DNA of 64,000 bases from Norana najaformis (GCA_964023275.1 OZ029929.1:9057856-9121855), one strand, 5' to 3'; counted from the first letter of the stretch, positions 11,864-22,243 are shown. Made by a program: numbers and translations. The notes: generated by a model not told the origin, from the letters alone.

Positions 11864-12163
11864 CAGCGTTTTCAAAGTGTGGTCTGGGGACCCCTGGGGA
11901 TTTTCAAGACCAATTCACGGGGTCCCTGAGGTCTAAACCATTTTCATAAATTTACTAAGACATTCTTTAATAACTAAAAAATGTAAGTTATGTTTTAATT
12001 ATTGTTATTTTGTTATGAATTAATACAATGATTTCTCAGTTTTAATTTCTAAGATGGTGAATATCGACAGATATAAATAACCTACACAGACAAAACCTCT
12101 TTGGGGTTCTCAATTTTTAAGAGTGCAAAGTGGTCCTCAGACCAAAAAACTTAAGAACAGCTG
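11864..12163. mobile_element. Non-autonomous hAT-type element (300 bp)
   Basis: Left end 'cagcgttttcaaagtgtggt' and the reverse complement of the right end 'cagctgttcttaagtttttt' form an imperfect terminal inverted repeat of about 30 bp, both continuing into ggtctg(g/a)ggacc. The flanks carry an 8-bp duplication with one mismatch: acttagac (11856-11863) and acatagac (12164-12171). No coding capacity. hAT affiliation is inferred from the 8-bp duplication and the CAG-type ends. It sits 40 bp from the donor site of the exon at 12203-12361 yet leaves the exon intact. Confidence 0.75.
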
Positions 12164-12202
12164 ACATAGACCCTGAGCTGAATAAATTACATGGATTCTA
12201 AC

Positions 12203-12361
12203 CTCGTACAGGGCCCAACCGGTCGTATTCTGCAGCCCTATCTTCTCAGCCACTTTGCTAATTGCGTCTGCCACTGTGTCACTTGGATCCATGGCAATTG
12301 CCTTCGTCTTGCCGTCCAAGAAATGGATTCGATAGACAAGTGGCTGAAGGCTACACAAAGC
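12203..12361 (-). CDS. MyTH4-FERM protein, exon J9: FERM F1 lobe
   Basis: Exon of 159 bp (53 codons), phase 0 at both ends. It contains PLVYRIHFLDGKTKAIAMDP, followed by SDTVADAISKVAEKIGL and GWALYE. This is the ubiquitin-like first lobe of a FERM domain as found directly after MyTH4 domains. Acceptor ataatctag|GCT and donor GAG|GTTAGA. An internal AG nearer the conserved part (ccttcag|CCA) would also keep phase, but the upstream acceptor keeps the six-residue linker usual between MyTH4 and FERM. The lobe mediates membrane or cargo-receptor binding in this family. Confidence 0.85.
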
Positions 12362-12963
12362 CTAGATTATTAACACATAAAAATAACCATAATTAACACA
12401 TAAAAATAACCATAATTACCGCATAGCAGTAGAATTAACCACAGCACTCATCACTGTCATCATCATCACCATTATCAACAATACTATACCACAGCCATTA
12501 AAAACTTCTAACTACAATTATCTTAATCATCATCATCATCTTATTCTTGTTTGCAACACCACTGTCAAGTGAAGTTGTCGGATATGCATAACAATTGAAT
12601 CAACTCCATCCAACTTATGTGGATGTTGAAGGAATTCAAGTTGACCAAGAATACTTGCACTGGCAGAAATGCCCATTCTCCAGTAAGTGCAATAACATTT
12701 CTCATTCCATCCATACCTCATATGCATACTCATGCATAACCCTATACATGCACTTATAAATTTATCTAAAAATAAATTGGCACCGACACTTACCCCACCT
12801 AAGTGGTACTTACCTGAAATTACCTTACCTTACTGTACATACCTCTGAATAACTGGTTCTCTTTATGCTTTTGACTCCAAAGGAAAGCAAAGTTTGTGAT
12901 TATGATCAAAATTATCTTGAGACCTGACTGTGAAAGGTTGGAATGAGCGATGGGGCATTCTAC
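12362..12963. other. Intron with short tandem duplication
   Basis: Contains two adjacent copies of a 24-bp 'taacacataaaaataaccat' unit (12371-12418) and (cat)n traces. Otherwise unremarkable. Confidence 0.5.
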
Positions 12964-13137
12964 CTCAAACTCAGCTGCTGAGGGCGGATGCTTGCGACTG
13001 TGCTGGCGCCTGGCGCTGATCATGGTAAGGCAGTATCTTGCATAGGTTAATGAAGAGCGATGAGGAGGAGGCGGAGGAGGAGGAGACTCTCTTTCCTCTT
13101 CCATCCGAATAAGACGCCGAAGGTACGAGACAAGGCT
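12964..13137 (-). CDS. MyTH4-FERM protein, exon J8: C-terminal third of MyTH4 with proline insert
   Basis: Exon of 174 bp (58 codons), phase 0/0. Begins SLVSYLRRLIRMEEERES, then a run of seven prolines, then TYARYCLTMI and HPPSAAEFE. The LVSYLRR helix, the YARYCL helix and the HPPS-x-x-E-x-E end are hallmark C-terminal elements of MyTH4 domains. Acceptor gcatgttgcag|AGC, donor GAG|GTAGAA. The proline/histidine run (codons 19-26, from a GGA-type triplet repeat) is an insertion in the loop between two MyTH4 helices and looks like microsatellite expansion inside coding sequence. Confidence 0.85.
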
Positions 13138-13879
13138 CTGCAACATGCCAAACACAAAGACCATTGGTCTTACATCAGAATATTGACTATGGATAACAAC
13201 GACAATGATGATGATGATGAACATGAAGATGCAAGAGATGATAATCAAGAATCATAACCACATGAAACAGTCCTACACATCTCCGCCAACAAGAGTCCTG
13301 GCAGGCAAATACCTCAGGACCTTTTTTGACTCTAGCACATACACGAAAGCACAACTTTTTCTCACAGTTTCATGTGGCTCATCACAGAACTCTCCGATCC
13401 AAAACACAGACATGCAAAATGCGATCATGGTATGTCAATTACCTTTTGAAGTTGTCAACAATCATGCTTCAAATAGCTGACTCGCCCTATTTGTAACATG
13501 GAGAGTACAGGTTTGAGAGGGTTTCTGTGTAGGAACCTTCACCCATAATTGCTTCATGCCTCAGTTTCACATTTACTGGAACCTCGCATGCATAATAAAT
13601 GCATAATATTAAATAATAATATTAATAATAATAATAATACGTCAACATTAAGTCACAGAGCCTAAAGCGAGGGAAACCCACCAGCCAATCGCAAACAACT
13701 CAACATCCAAATGACTCATTGATGTGAAGTCATAAAAATTTCCAATACCAAAGCGTGTTTACACAAGTCAAAAAATTACGTTCACACCTTAACAATCAAC
13801 CACCTGTAAATAATTCTGTGCCATGAATTGAAGGCAGTAATGGTAGTAGGAGAAACAGTAACACTAGCAACAGCAGTAC
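13138..13879. other. Intron, nothing recognised
   Basis: Includes a short (gat)n run at 13204-13222 and (ata)n at 13610-13638. No transposon end seen. Confidence 0.5.
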
Positions 13880-14107
13880 CTTTCTGAGAGCAGTGCTAGG
13901 ACTGAACGAGATGGAGGCAAGGCAGAGGAGTGGCCACAGACGAAGGCGCATCTCGTCGCTTGGGTTGTCCGTCAGCAGACGAACGACCTGGCAAAACAGC
14001 TCATCTCGCAGCTCAATGTGCTGAATGCACTGAGCGAAGATGCTTCGAACAAATGACTGGCTCGCCTCAGCTGCCTTTGTTTCACTCCTCGTGTATTTGT
14101 GAATGTC
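13880..14107 (-). CDS. MyTH4-FERM protein, exon J7: MyTH4 core
   Basis: Exon of 228 bp (76 codons), phase 0/0. Starts DIHKYTRSETKAAEASQS. The central signature is HIELRDELFCQVVRLLTDNP, then RLWPLLCLASISFSPS and TALRK. L-R-D-E-x-x-x-Q-x-x-x-x-x-T-x-N-P and the W-x-L-L-x-L helix define MyTH4 domains, which bind microtubules or cargo in myosin VII, X and XV and in PLEKHH/MAX-1 proteins. Acceptor ctgtttgcag|GAC, donor AAAG|GTACTG. I cannot choose the subfamily from this domain alone. Confidence 0.9.
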
Positions 14108-14804
14108 CTGCAAACAGATGGTACCTCCATATAGCAGACGACAGCCACCAAACCAAAACAGCAGACCAACCACTAGCAGAACAAGGCAATGATTAGAATT
14201 AGGAGGAGGAGGAGGAGGATGGGAAGAGGAAGAAGAGTAATCCCTTGAGCTAACTTTGGCAGCCATCAGTGTATCACCTGCAGTTGACACAACTTCATTT
14301 CCTTGGTCTCAGCATATATGGAAGGAGGAAGGACAATAAAAAAGGCAAACAGCAAATGCAGTATTCTAGTGAATAACACCTCGTTCATTACTTGTTAATC
14401 TCTGACTGACTGAATCACTGACTGCCTGACTGACTGAATGAAAGAATGAATGAATAAATGACATATGGATTCATCAATCAAGTGATTGACTGTACAAGCA
14501 CTTATTGATCAAATGACAGAAACACAGGTTGATGAAACAATTGATTGAATAACAACACCTTATTGGCTGAATGACAAAGGGATGGGTGGATCAAACGATT
14601 CATCAATAAAGTGCTTTACTGAATTCTAGACAGAAAGACTGACTGATCACACAACTGAATGAATAAGCGCTTTACTAACTGAATGGCTGGCTGGCTGATT
14701 TATACTTGCTTTAAGTAACTAGTCAGCCAGTCAGTCTGGAGGCCAGTTGGTCAGTTTGTTAAAGTAGTCCACCAGCCATCTAGCCAGCCAGTCAATGATC
14801 CTAC
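14108..14804. other. Intron with degenerate tgac/tgaa repeats
   Basis: From 14390 to 14790 the sequence is full of variants of 'gactgactgaatgaatga' and 'ccagtcagtc', an old tetranucleotide-derived tract. No exon. Confidence 0.5.
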
Positions 14805-14918
14805 CTTAAACATTGAGCAAGCAATTGTGTTGCAGTCTGAGTCCATAAGGCGGACGTGAGAGGCGAGAATGGAGGAGTTTTTTGTGAAGCGAATTAAGTC
14901 TTCAGTCGGAACTACTTC
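14805..14918 (-). CDS. MyTH4-FERM protein, exon J6: start of MyTH4
   Basis: Exon of 114 bp (38 codons), phase 0/0. Reads EVVPTEDLIRFTKNSSILAS, then HVRLMDSDCNTIACSMFK. The pattern (LIRFTK ... I-x-x-S-H(I/V) ... A-x-x-x-F-K) is the N-terminal part of a MyTH4 domain. It joins in phase to DIHKYTR in the next exon. Acceptor tttcttttgcag|GAA and donor AAG|GTAGGA are both strong. It is interrupted and too short to appear as a long open frame, and was found by reading the minus strand. Confidence 0.85.
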
Positions 14919-15289
14919 CTGCAAAAGAAAATCATACAGGAAATGGAAATACCGACAGAAAAGAGCTCACCTAGAAACTCAATATCTTATTTCCAAGTCT
15001 TTCGTCCGTCTTCCACACTTTACAAAATCTCTCACTGTACTTGGGAACAAAACCTCATATTTTTCTTTTAAAATCAGTTTCTGTGGAAAATTATAAAATA
15101 AGTAACAAGCCGACATATAAACAAACTGACATCCACACAGGTCCTCACAATATCACAACTGCATAACCAAATGAACATTCAGATAAACCCAAATGCAGGA
15201 AAATATGTTCCCCAAAAATCAGCTGATTGTTTTCGAATGCAACTGAATTTAAATCATTACCATTGAACAGATATGGGTGGGGTAGTAGG

Positions 15290-15430
15290 ATAAAATTTCC
15301 CCAGAGACAAAATGGGGACATTTATAATATGGGGACATAATATGTCCTAGATAAAAAATTTCCCAGAGACAAAATGTTCCAGATAATATGTCCTAGATAA
15401 AAATTTCCCATGGACAAAATGTTCTGCAAG
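15290..15430. repeat. Short tandem repeat, about 50 bp
   Basis: Two to three diverged units built on 'tttcccagagacaaaatg' and 'ataatatgtcctagataaaa'. Confidence 0.6.
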
Positions 15431-15528
15431 TAAATGCACCTTTATTTTTACAGGATGAGATGCAGTAAGTTAATTTTATGTTGCTTGGTATACAGAGATG
15501 TGTAACTTTATTGTCAAACCTAGATGAG

Positions 15529-15776
15529 GTTTAAACATTAAAGTTCAAACTATGTGCAACGTCTGCTATAGGTCATCATATCACGGTTGCTAAAGTCACA
15601 AAATGGAGTTTAAACATTACAGTTCGAACTAAATGTGCAATTTCCACTATAGGTCCAGCATCATATCATGGTTGTTAATAAAGTCACAAAATGGTGTTTA
15701 AACATTACAGTTCGAACTATATGTGCAATGTCCACTATAGGTCCAGCATCATATCACGGTTGTTAAGGTCACAAAA
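15529..15776. repeat. Minisatellite, three units of 79-88 bp
   Basis: The anchor 'gtttaaacatta' recurs at 15529, 15608 and 15696. Each is followed by 'agttcgaacta', 'tgtgcaa', 'actataggtccagcatcata' and 'cacggttgtta'. Units 2 and 3 are nearly identical; unit 1 lacks about 9 bp. Confidence 0.8.
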
Positions 15777-16794
15777 AACTGCAAAACATGCATTGTCCAT
15801 GTGCTGATATGTCTTTCATTATTTGCTTGAAGTTGGATTTCTGTCAGCCTATGTTTAAATTTTCATACACTGTCCACTTTGCAACTGCATTGCCAGAGTG
15901 TAGTCATAGAGTTGTAGGCTCTACGATTCGAAAGAAGTGTACTGAGAAAACATGTTGCCATCCTTTTACAACTTCATGGCTTACTGGCCAAAGGTGAAGG
16001 AGTAGGTTATTAGATTCACTTGATTTTACAAAACCTAAAAACTTATGAAAGTCTTGAATTAAGTTTGTAGGTTTTTTGGTAGACATTAAAAAGAAAATTC
16101 GGAATTTTGTTTTTATGGCCCATTTTTTAGTTGCAAAGCAAATTCTAATTAATTAACATCGCAGTGATTGCGATGTTTAAACAGTGTTCACTGCGGCACT
16201 TGACTCATAGCTAAATATTCTATTCACTGCCATAATTGTGCAAATGAAAAAAATAATAAAACCTAAAAATCTAAAAACTGCAAATCTAAAAAACATGATT
16301 TTACCTACAAATCTAAAAAACATGATTTTTATTTTTTAAAAGTAGGTTTTTGCACCTCTGTTCTAGGCAGGTCACGCAATAAGCTTCTTGACTGTATGGG
16401 TTTCACACATAAATTGCAAATCTTGGAAATGCAATGTTCATACTCTGGTTTTGTAATATGAAGCTATATTCAAACTAGCGCACAGTAAGGTCAAGTACAG
16501 AGTATTAGTCTAGGCTGAAAAGAGGTACTAGGATAAAAAGTTTCGTAATTATACCTTGGGACATTTTATCCTGTCACGACTGGTGGATAACCGGTATCTT
16601 CATCTCTAATGGGTGATTTAAATTAAGCAGAGCAATCGATCACAAGGCATTTAAGCCCAGAGGATCACTTCAGACGGCAAAACAGCCGATATCGTCTGAG
16701 CCCCTCAACTGTATCGTGTCCAAGGCCAGATTGGCCTTCTATTCGGGGATTGGCAATCAATACCAGTTGTCATGTAATCTCAAAGCCATACACG

Positions 16795-17190
16795 GCACAG
16801 TGGCTGAATGCTAAACCGTCGGTTTTCACCTCTGCATTTTGAGTTTAAATCCTGGTGACATTGAGGCATCATTGTCGACCCATGTAATTCGCAAGGAAGT
16901 GTAGTCTCGATGTTGGATTGCTGCTGATTTTACTGATTTAGCGAAAAGATCCCTAAATCTCAGCAACACCATTCAGCCAAATATTGCTGACAGAAGCATT
17001 TAATAAATAAGTCATTCATTCGTTACCTGACAGAAGCATTTAATAAATAAGTCATTCATTCGTTACCTGACAGAAGCATTTAATAAATAAGTCATTCATT
17101 CATTACCTGACAGAAGCATTTAATAAATAAGTCATTCATTCATTACCTGACAGAAGCATTTAATAAATAAGTCATTCATTCATTACCTGA
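16795..17190 (+). mobile_element. tRNA-derived SINE with tandem-amplified 3' tail
   Basis: A-box-like 'tggctgaatgc' at 16801 and B-box-like 'gagtttaaatcc' at 16842 have the spacing expected of a tRNA-type pol III promoter. The 3' end is a 40-bp unit (tgacagaagc ... attcgttacc) present five times at 16988-17187, with only a g/a change near the unit end. LINE-like 'ttaataaataa' tails suggest mobilisation by a partner LINE. The tandem expansion of the tail is unusual. Confidence 0.6.
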
Positions 17191-17242
17191 CCTTATATCG
17201 CATCTCGAGTTTATGAACTACTCAGAGATCATTCTGTTTGGA

Positions 17243-17602
17243 CTGAATGACGGACTGAAGTATAAGCTGAGTCAAAGCTCAAACAGCAGAAGCAAAACAG
17301 ACAGCGTTTGGAGAACTGAAGAGCCTTCTCAAATAGGTTTTGCCATCACATAACCCTGACCATTCAAACAATTCAAATCACCACATATCTACTGTGTCAT
17401 GCCCCAAACCTTCTTCACATAGCCATCCTTGCTAAAAACGTCATCTGTAAATTTAACTGCACATGCCTTCTTCACGCTTTCTTCAGGGTTATGCGATGGC
17501 AAAAACCTGTTAGGGAAGGTTCTCCAAACGCTGTCTCTTTGTTTCAGCTGTCTGAACTTCTGGCTCAGCTTATAGTTCAGTCCATCATTCACCTTCAATG
17601 TC
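17243..17602. repeat. Large inverted repeat, about 120-bp arms, with an open frame in one arm
   Basis: 17243-17368 and the reverse complement of 17476-17602 align along their length, roughly 80% by eye. Both contain 'gacagcgtttggagaac' and end 'cataaccctga'. The loop is about 105 bp. On the minus strand the right arm is open, reading VNDGLNYKLSQKFRQLKQRD and on to HNPEESVKKACAVKF. The left arm is broken. Both arms are probably copies of one transposon-derived sequence in opposite orientation. A family C LINE end lies at 17606-17650. An exon in this position cannot be excluded, but the duplicated, damaged partner argues for a repeat. Confidence 0.6.
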
Positions 17603-17695
17603 ACTGGATTCTTAGACCTGCCTCAGGGCACACTGAAGAAGAAGCCTTCTTCATAAGCCTATGTTACCAAGACGTTGGACTAGTTAGGAACTTAC

Positions 17696-18502
17696 GTTGA
17701 GCGATTTTCTAGTAATGATGTTGACAGTTTTCGTAATGGTGTTGGGGTAACCCAAGTGTATCACATGAACGTTGAAGTACTTCTCAGCAAATCTGAGCAT
17801 AGCGAACTCATCAAGTGCATCGTCCCCGGCCTCAGCGACATCCTTGTCCTCATCATCCTTCATGTCCTCATCATCACTAAGTACCATCCTCTCCAATTCT
17901 TCGTAGGTCCTGACTGGAGATTCGTTACAGAGGCGGTTGCTGTCTTTGGCATTGCTGTTGAGATCAACAATGCACGACTCGTTCGGTGCCACGGCTGCTG
18001 CTGCTGCTGGTGCACTTGTCGTCACAGGTCCGTTCATTGAGGCCTGCTTGGATCGGCTACGCTTGAACGTGTTCCGTTTGGAGTGGGCATTCATCCGAGA
18101 CGCTCGCTCGACCTGGCTGCTCGTGTCATCCTCGGCGTGGTTGCTCGCGTCCGACGATGCAGAAGATGAACTCGCATGCCGGTCTCGGCGAAGTGGCTCG
18201 GACAGCTCGTCCGTTGACCAGATGTCACGACTGCTACTTCCTTCAGAAAATTCCTCGAGGACCGCCAATGGTACAGCCATCCGTGACCTCTTCTTCCGTG
18301 CCGAGTGGTCGGTTGTTGGCGTCGCGGTCACAGCAACCGGCATCCCAGGCAATGGTGCTGACCTGGTCTTGTGCAGTGCTGGATGTTGGCGAACAGATGC
18401 TGAGGTTTCAGAGGCAGTTTCGTCAAAGGTTGCATTCAAGGCGAGTTCTTGTGAGGAGGCCTCACTGGCCGTCTGCATGCCGTGGCGGAAGCTCTTCATG
18501 TC
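17696..18502 (-). CDS. MyTH4-FERM protein, exon J5: acidic/Ser-rich linker and pre-MyTH4 segment
   Basis: Exon of 807 bp (269 codons), phase 0/0. Starts DMKSFRHGMQTASEASSQE. Features in order: Ser/Thr-rich stretch (1-60), a basic KKRSR patch near 70, Ser-rich and Arg-rich segments (85-165), an Ala run near 165, an acidic segment around SDDEDMKDDEDKD (210-225), then EFAMLRFAEKYFN near 232-244. The F-A-x-K-Y-F motif precedes MyTH4 domains in unconventional myosins and PLEKHH/MAX-1 proteins. Acceptor tctttctgttag|GAC and donor AAC|GTAAGT are strong. The linker is low complexity and probably disordered, with many possible phosphorylation sites. The exon is richer in G+C than the flanking introns. 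A 189-codon plus-strand frame over it is a shadow. Confidence 0.8.
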
Positions 18503-18659
18503 CTAACAGAAAGACAATTAGTGTACTCTAAACCAAAACCTGAAGAACACCTGGCTGAATAAAAGCCATCCACCCAATCATTTTACACTGCACTCCATGA
18601 TCTAGGCATCAGATTAGACTGCTTCTTTTGTTCATTATAAACTGACGTTTGAGATAATT

Positions 18660-18760
18660 GGAAATCAACACACCAGCGTACACACAAGCAGCAAGCATGC
18701 ATCCACGCACGCACCCACCCACACACACATGCACACACACACCCACACACTTCAGAATCA
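18660..18760. repeat. (CA)n-rich microsatellite
   Basis: Interrupted acac/cacg run; no coding meaning. Confidence 0.75.
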
Positions 18761-18814
18761 CACTAGGATATCATTTCTATGCTGGCGGTACTCACGTCTA
18801 CATTTTATCAACAG

Positions 18815-19560
18815 TTTTTCTTGTCACTTGCCTGTGCAGCTGTTGTCCACTGCCTTTGAGGAAATGCAATCTTGGCTGGCGGCTAATAAACTTCTCCTTA
18901 TCCCATCATAAACTGAATTTCCACTAATGGGCGCTGCACAGCAACTTAAGAAGTTTGAATGGTTCAAACCTTTTAAACCATGTGATTCATTTGTTGAACT
19001 CAGCACATAAGCCACTAATTTCTAAAGATATAAGCCTAAATCAAAAACAATGCCCAAGTTGTGAGCAGCATTATGGGAGTTGTTTTTGATTCTTCTATGT
19101 CTTTCACCAGCTCTGTCAGTGACATTTGTAAGTCACCATACATGTATATTCATGACATAAGCAGAATTAGGCGTCATGTTCCCATGTTCTCAAGGATATA
19201 ACTGGCAAACGCATTGGTATCCCACTGTCTTGATAACTATAACTCGCTTCAAACGCATTGGTATCCCACTGTCTTGATAACTATAACTCGCTTCAAACGC
19301 ATTGGTATCCCACTGTCTTGATCACTATAACTCGCTTCTTACTTGTATATTATTACAAAATCAAATGTGCAGAAACTCCAAAGAATTCAGAAGGACTCTG
19401 GCTAGAGCCATAACTGATATGTCTAAACACGTGAAACCTACTCTAATCAATGATTTCTATAGAACCGTATTCATAACCCACAAGGCATCAAGTGATGGTC
19501 GTTTTAAGTGAACCCATGGTCAAATTTCCGTTTGCTGGAGAACCCAGCTGAAATCCAAAG
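18815..19560 (+). mobile_element. LINE family D (L2-like) remnant
   Basis: Reads, with breaks, as the C-terminal half of an L2-like polymerase: GVVFDSSMSFTSSVSDICKS near 19077, and RTLARAITDMSKHVKP near 19395. Its RT tail is interrupted by a 44-bp tandem expansion (19206-19337). The related copy at 61675-62345 contains the same LANALV and LARAITDTS blocks without the expansion. Confidence 0.6.
19206..19337. repeat. 44-bp tandem repeat, three copies, inside a LINE
   Basis: Copies start at 19206, 19250 and 19294 with 'caaacgcattggtatcccac'. The first two are identical and the third has one change (ataac to atcac). The unit derives from LINE coding sequence (the LANALV-SxxLDYxNSL region), so it arose after insertion. 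Confidence 0.9.
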
Positions 19561-20699
19561 GTCAGGGACACAGAAGTCCTCTTCATCATTCTGACAACTG
19601 GCTAAATGTGAGGCTAGTATCTACAGCACAAGAAAGCCCAATTGGTGGGATATCAAATCGCAAAGTAGTAGCAACCTCTCATCTGTACATTATCATTGAC
19701 TTTCAAAATCCTGGATCCACTGTGATTCATTGACATCTACTTGAATGTAATGTAAACTAAGAAGTAATATAAACTGTACCAGAAAACCCTGCCATTTCTC
19801 ACAGCAGCAGGGAAACTAGAACTTCGCTGAATCAGTCAGAAACAGGTTGCAGAATTCAACTCGGCACTGGTCAGTAAGATGAACAAGCATAAATAAATGA
19901 ATAAGATGAATAAGCACAAATAAATAAATAAGATGAATAAGACAAATAAGACGGATAAGCATGAATAAGATGAATAAGTAGGTCCCCTAGACACATATGA
20001 GATCTAGATAATATTATAACTGGATATCACTTAAGTCATTTTCCAAGCGCCTTAGTTCGCACGTGCCTAAATGATTTTGAGCTTGATGTGCTCTGGCTAA
20101 ACCTCAGCATCAGGACATGGGGCTCTTGAAGTCATATGCCCAGTTCTGTTCACTGTCAATTCTTGCACGGTATCCCATTTTCTCAAAGGTAAACAATGCA
20201 AAACAGAAGCAATCAATTGTCCAGTCGCATTTGCGGTGGTTAGCAGTCGGTTGGATTTCAGCTGTCTTTTCTCCACACATTGTTATGATTGTGATTGTGT
20301 TTCGGTTCAAACAGGTTGATCCCCGATGCACTAAGATCATGGTGCCACAGAAGCCCAAGGATCAGATTAGACCCCAAGACACAACAACAGGCAATCACTC
20401 CAATCCAGATCATCTCTCTTCTTCACTTAAATCATAGACCAGAATTTGACTGAATCAAGCAAATAAAAACAAACTTAACATCGAATCCTAACTTGTGCTT
20501 TAGCACTGCTCACTTGACACGGCTTCGCATTGCAACTCTTACCTCGTAATTACAACCATATTTATGATAAGAGATGTTTGTAGATTAGATTTGACATAAC
20601 ATTCCAGCAGTGAAAGCTCAGTGAAAGCCCAGTTTGTCAAACAGATTAGTAAGAGTGAGACAGAAGGATTTCATGAAGCACAAAATGGACAGAAAAAGA
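19561..20699. other. Non-coding intron sequence
   Basis: Contains an 'aataagatgaataagca'-type degenerate repeat at 19885-19980. Nothing else recognised. Confidence 0.45.
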
Positions 20700-20905
20700 A
20701 TTGTAATCGTAATCGTAATCTAGAGATTTCTACAGCGCCCAACTAACGCCACGCCACTGGGACCAGCTTACTCACAGGCGCTCAGTCAAAACAAAATCGA
20801 TAGGCAAAAGGGGTTCGGTACCAGGTAAAGATCCAACAGTCAGGCAGAGAGACAGCATGGTGGCTATGGTGGGTGATGTTTGGGATTGGAGCAGAATGAG
20901 AGCTA
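20700..20905 (-). mobile_element. LINE family A 3' end
   Basis: Reads, reversed, as the fullest version of the module: (gtaatc)n tail at 20700, 'tagagatttctacagcgccc', 'gcgctcagtcaaaacaaaat', 'cgataggcaaaaggggttcg' and 'ggtgatgtttgggattggag'. Pyrimidine-rich minus-strand sequence upstream (to about 21200) may be the rest of its 3' UTR. Confidence 0.75.
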
Positions 20906-21744
20906 AGAAGAAGAATTACTTAAAAGCATTAGGAATGAAGAAGGTGAAAAAGCGAAGAATAAGGATGAGTAAGAACAGAAGAAAGGGAAGAAACACAGGA
21001 GGTAAAGGAAAGGAAGAAGAAGTACCGAGGAATGTGAATATGTAAATGTAAAAATTTAGAAGGAAATGAGAACTGGTAAATGTAAAATAAAGGAAGAAAG
21101 ATGGAAGAGGAGAATTATATCAGGAAAAGGAACATGGACAGGAAAAGGAAGAGAACCAAGAATGAAGAACAGAAGAAGAGAAGAGAAGAAATATGAAGTG
21201 GAGAAAAGAGGAAGAATAACCGAATACCAATAGACATACTTCTTCCACAAGCTACACACATCTTCAAGAACCCTAGAACATCTGCCCTAAAGAATTCAAG
21301 CAGATTGGTACTGTACCTTTGCACTCTTCCTCTGACAGCTGAGAAAGCAACTGACCCTGACTGACCTAATCCTGCCCTCTCCTTCCCCACAAGCAGAAAA
21401 GGCATGGCCTGGCATTCCCAAAACGATGTTCCATCTTCATCAACTGCAGGGATCCCATACGATTGACATCCACCTGCTTCCAGAACATCCCTATCCTTCT
21501 CCATCTCAATCCTCTTCTTGCTCCTACCTAACACAAGCAGTGGAGAAGAAGGAGAAGAAGGAAAAGAAGGAGAATGAGGAGAGGATTGCTCTACTAGAAG
21601 ACAAAGAACAGAGACACAGAAGAGATCAAACCATGGAACATGGTGCCACGACCATGATTATTTATTTATTGTTGCGACAAGAACTAGCATTAGCCGAACT
21701 TGTGGGAATGAAGAGCAGTCACTGTAGCCTGCAGCCAGACACAC

Positions 21745-21849
21745 CTGTCTAATCTTCACACAACTGTCTGCCTGTAGGTCAGACTGACTGTTCTGAATTG
21801 CCTCAATGCCAGAAAGGACCTGAGCAACACAAGTAGCCGGCATTGGCTT
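21745..21849 (-). CDS. Probable exon of the MyTH4-FERM gene (J4)
   Basis: A 105-bp stretch (35 codons), phase 0/0, reading KPMPATCVAQVLSGIEAIQN and then SQSDLQADSCVKIRQ. Acceptor gttacctcaag|AAG lies behind a pyrimidine-rich tract; donor AGACAG|GTGTGT. It joins in phase both to the candidate exon at 22170-22414 and to the exon starting at 18502. I recognise no domain. Main doubt: it is short, unsupported by homology, and could be an open piece of an old repeat. Confidence 0.45.
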
Positions 21850-22009
21850 CTTGAGGTAACAGAAAGAAAGCAGGTAATCGATCAAATCAATCAAATCCAA
21901 CTGAAACCTGGAAGGAATGTTACCAGTGGGGGAGGGGTACTGTAATCAAACATCTGCATCCATGTCTTCAACTGATGTCAGGATCCTCCCCCCTCTCCAT
22001 TCATCTTTG

Positions 22010-22085
22010 CCTACCATTCCTCGTTCAGTCGAGAGACATGTGGCGTGTTAACAAATGCATTACTTACTTTACTTGCTTACCATCT
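22010..22085 (+). mobile_element. LINE family D 3' tail
   Basis: 'attcctcgttcagtcgagag', then 'acatgtggcgtgttaacaaatgc' and an 'attacttactttactt' tail. This is the same end as at 32275-32365 and 40250-40318. Confidence 0.7.
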
Positions 22086-22169
22086 TCTCCTCAACCCTGG
22101 TCATCACCCAAGAGCTCTACGGTTTCAAAATGGCACTGCAACTCTTTCCTTTCTGGATTCCCATCCTAC

Positions 22170-22205
22170 TGCATCATCATCATCATCATCACCATCATCA
22201 GCAGT

Positions 22206-22243
<38 letters not shown>

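Noticed and set aside
16988-17190. Regular 40-bp repeats resembling a CRISPR array
   Set aside because: Units are directly abutting with no variable spacers, in a eukaryotic intron, at a SINE tail.
17937-18506. 189-codon plus-strand frame
   Set aside because: Shadow of the minus-strand exon 17696-18502, which has strong splice sites and the FAEKYF motif.
21230-21527. Open minus-strand frame starting RSKKRIEMEKDRDVLEAGG with a good acceptor at 21527
   Set aside because: Its incoming phase (1) does not fit the exon at 21745 (outgoing phase 0), the other frame from the same acceptor stops after 37 codons, and a family A LINE 3' end lies just downstream. It may still be an exon of an isoform; cDNA would decide.
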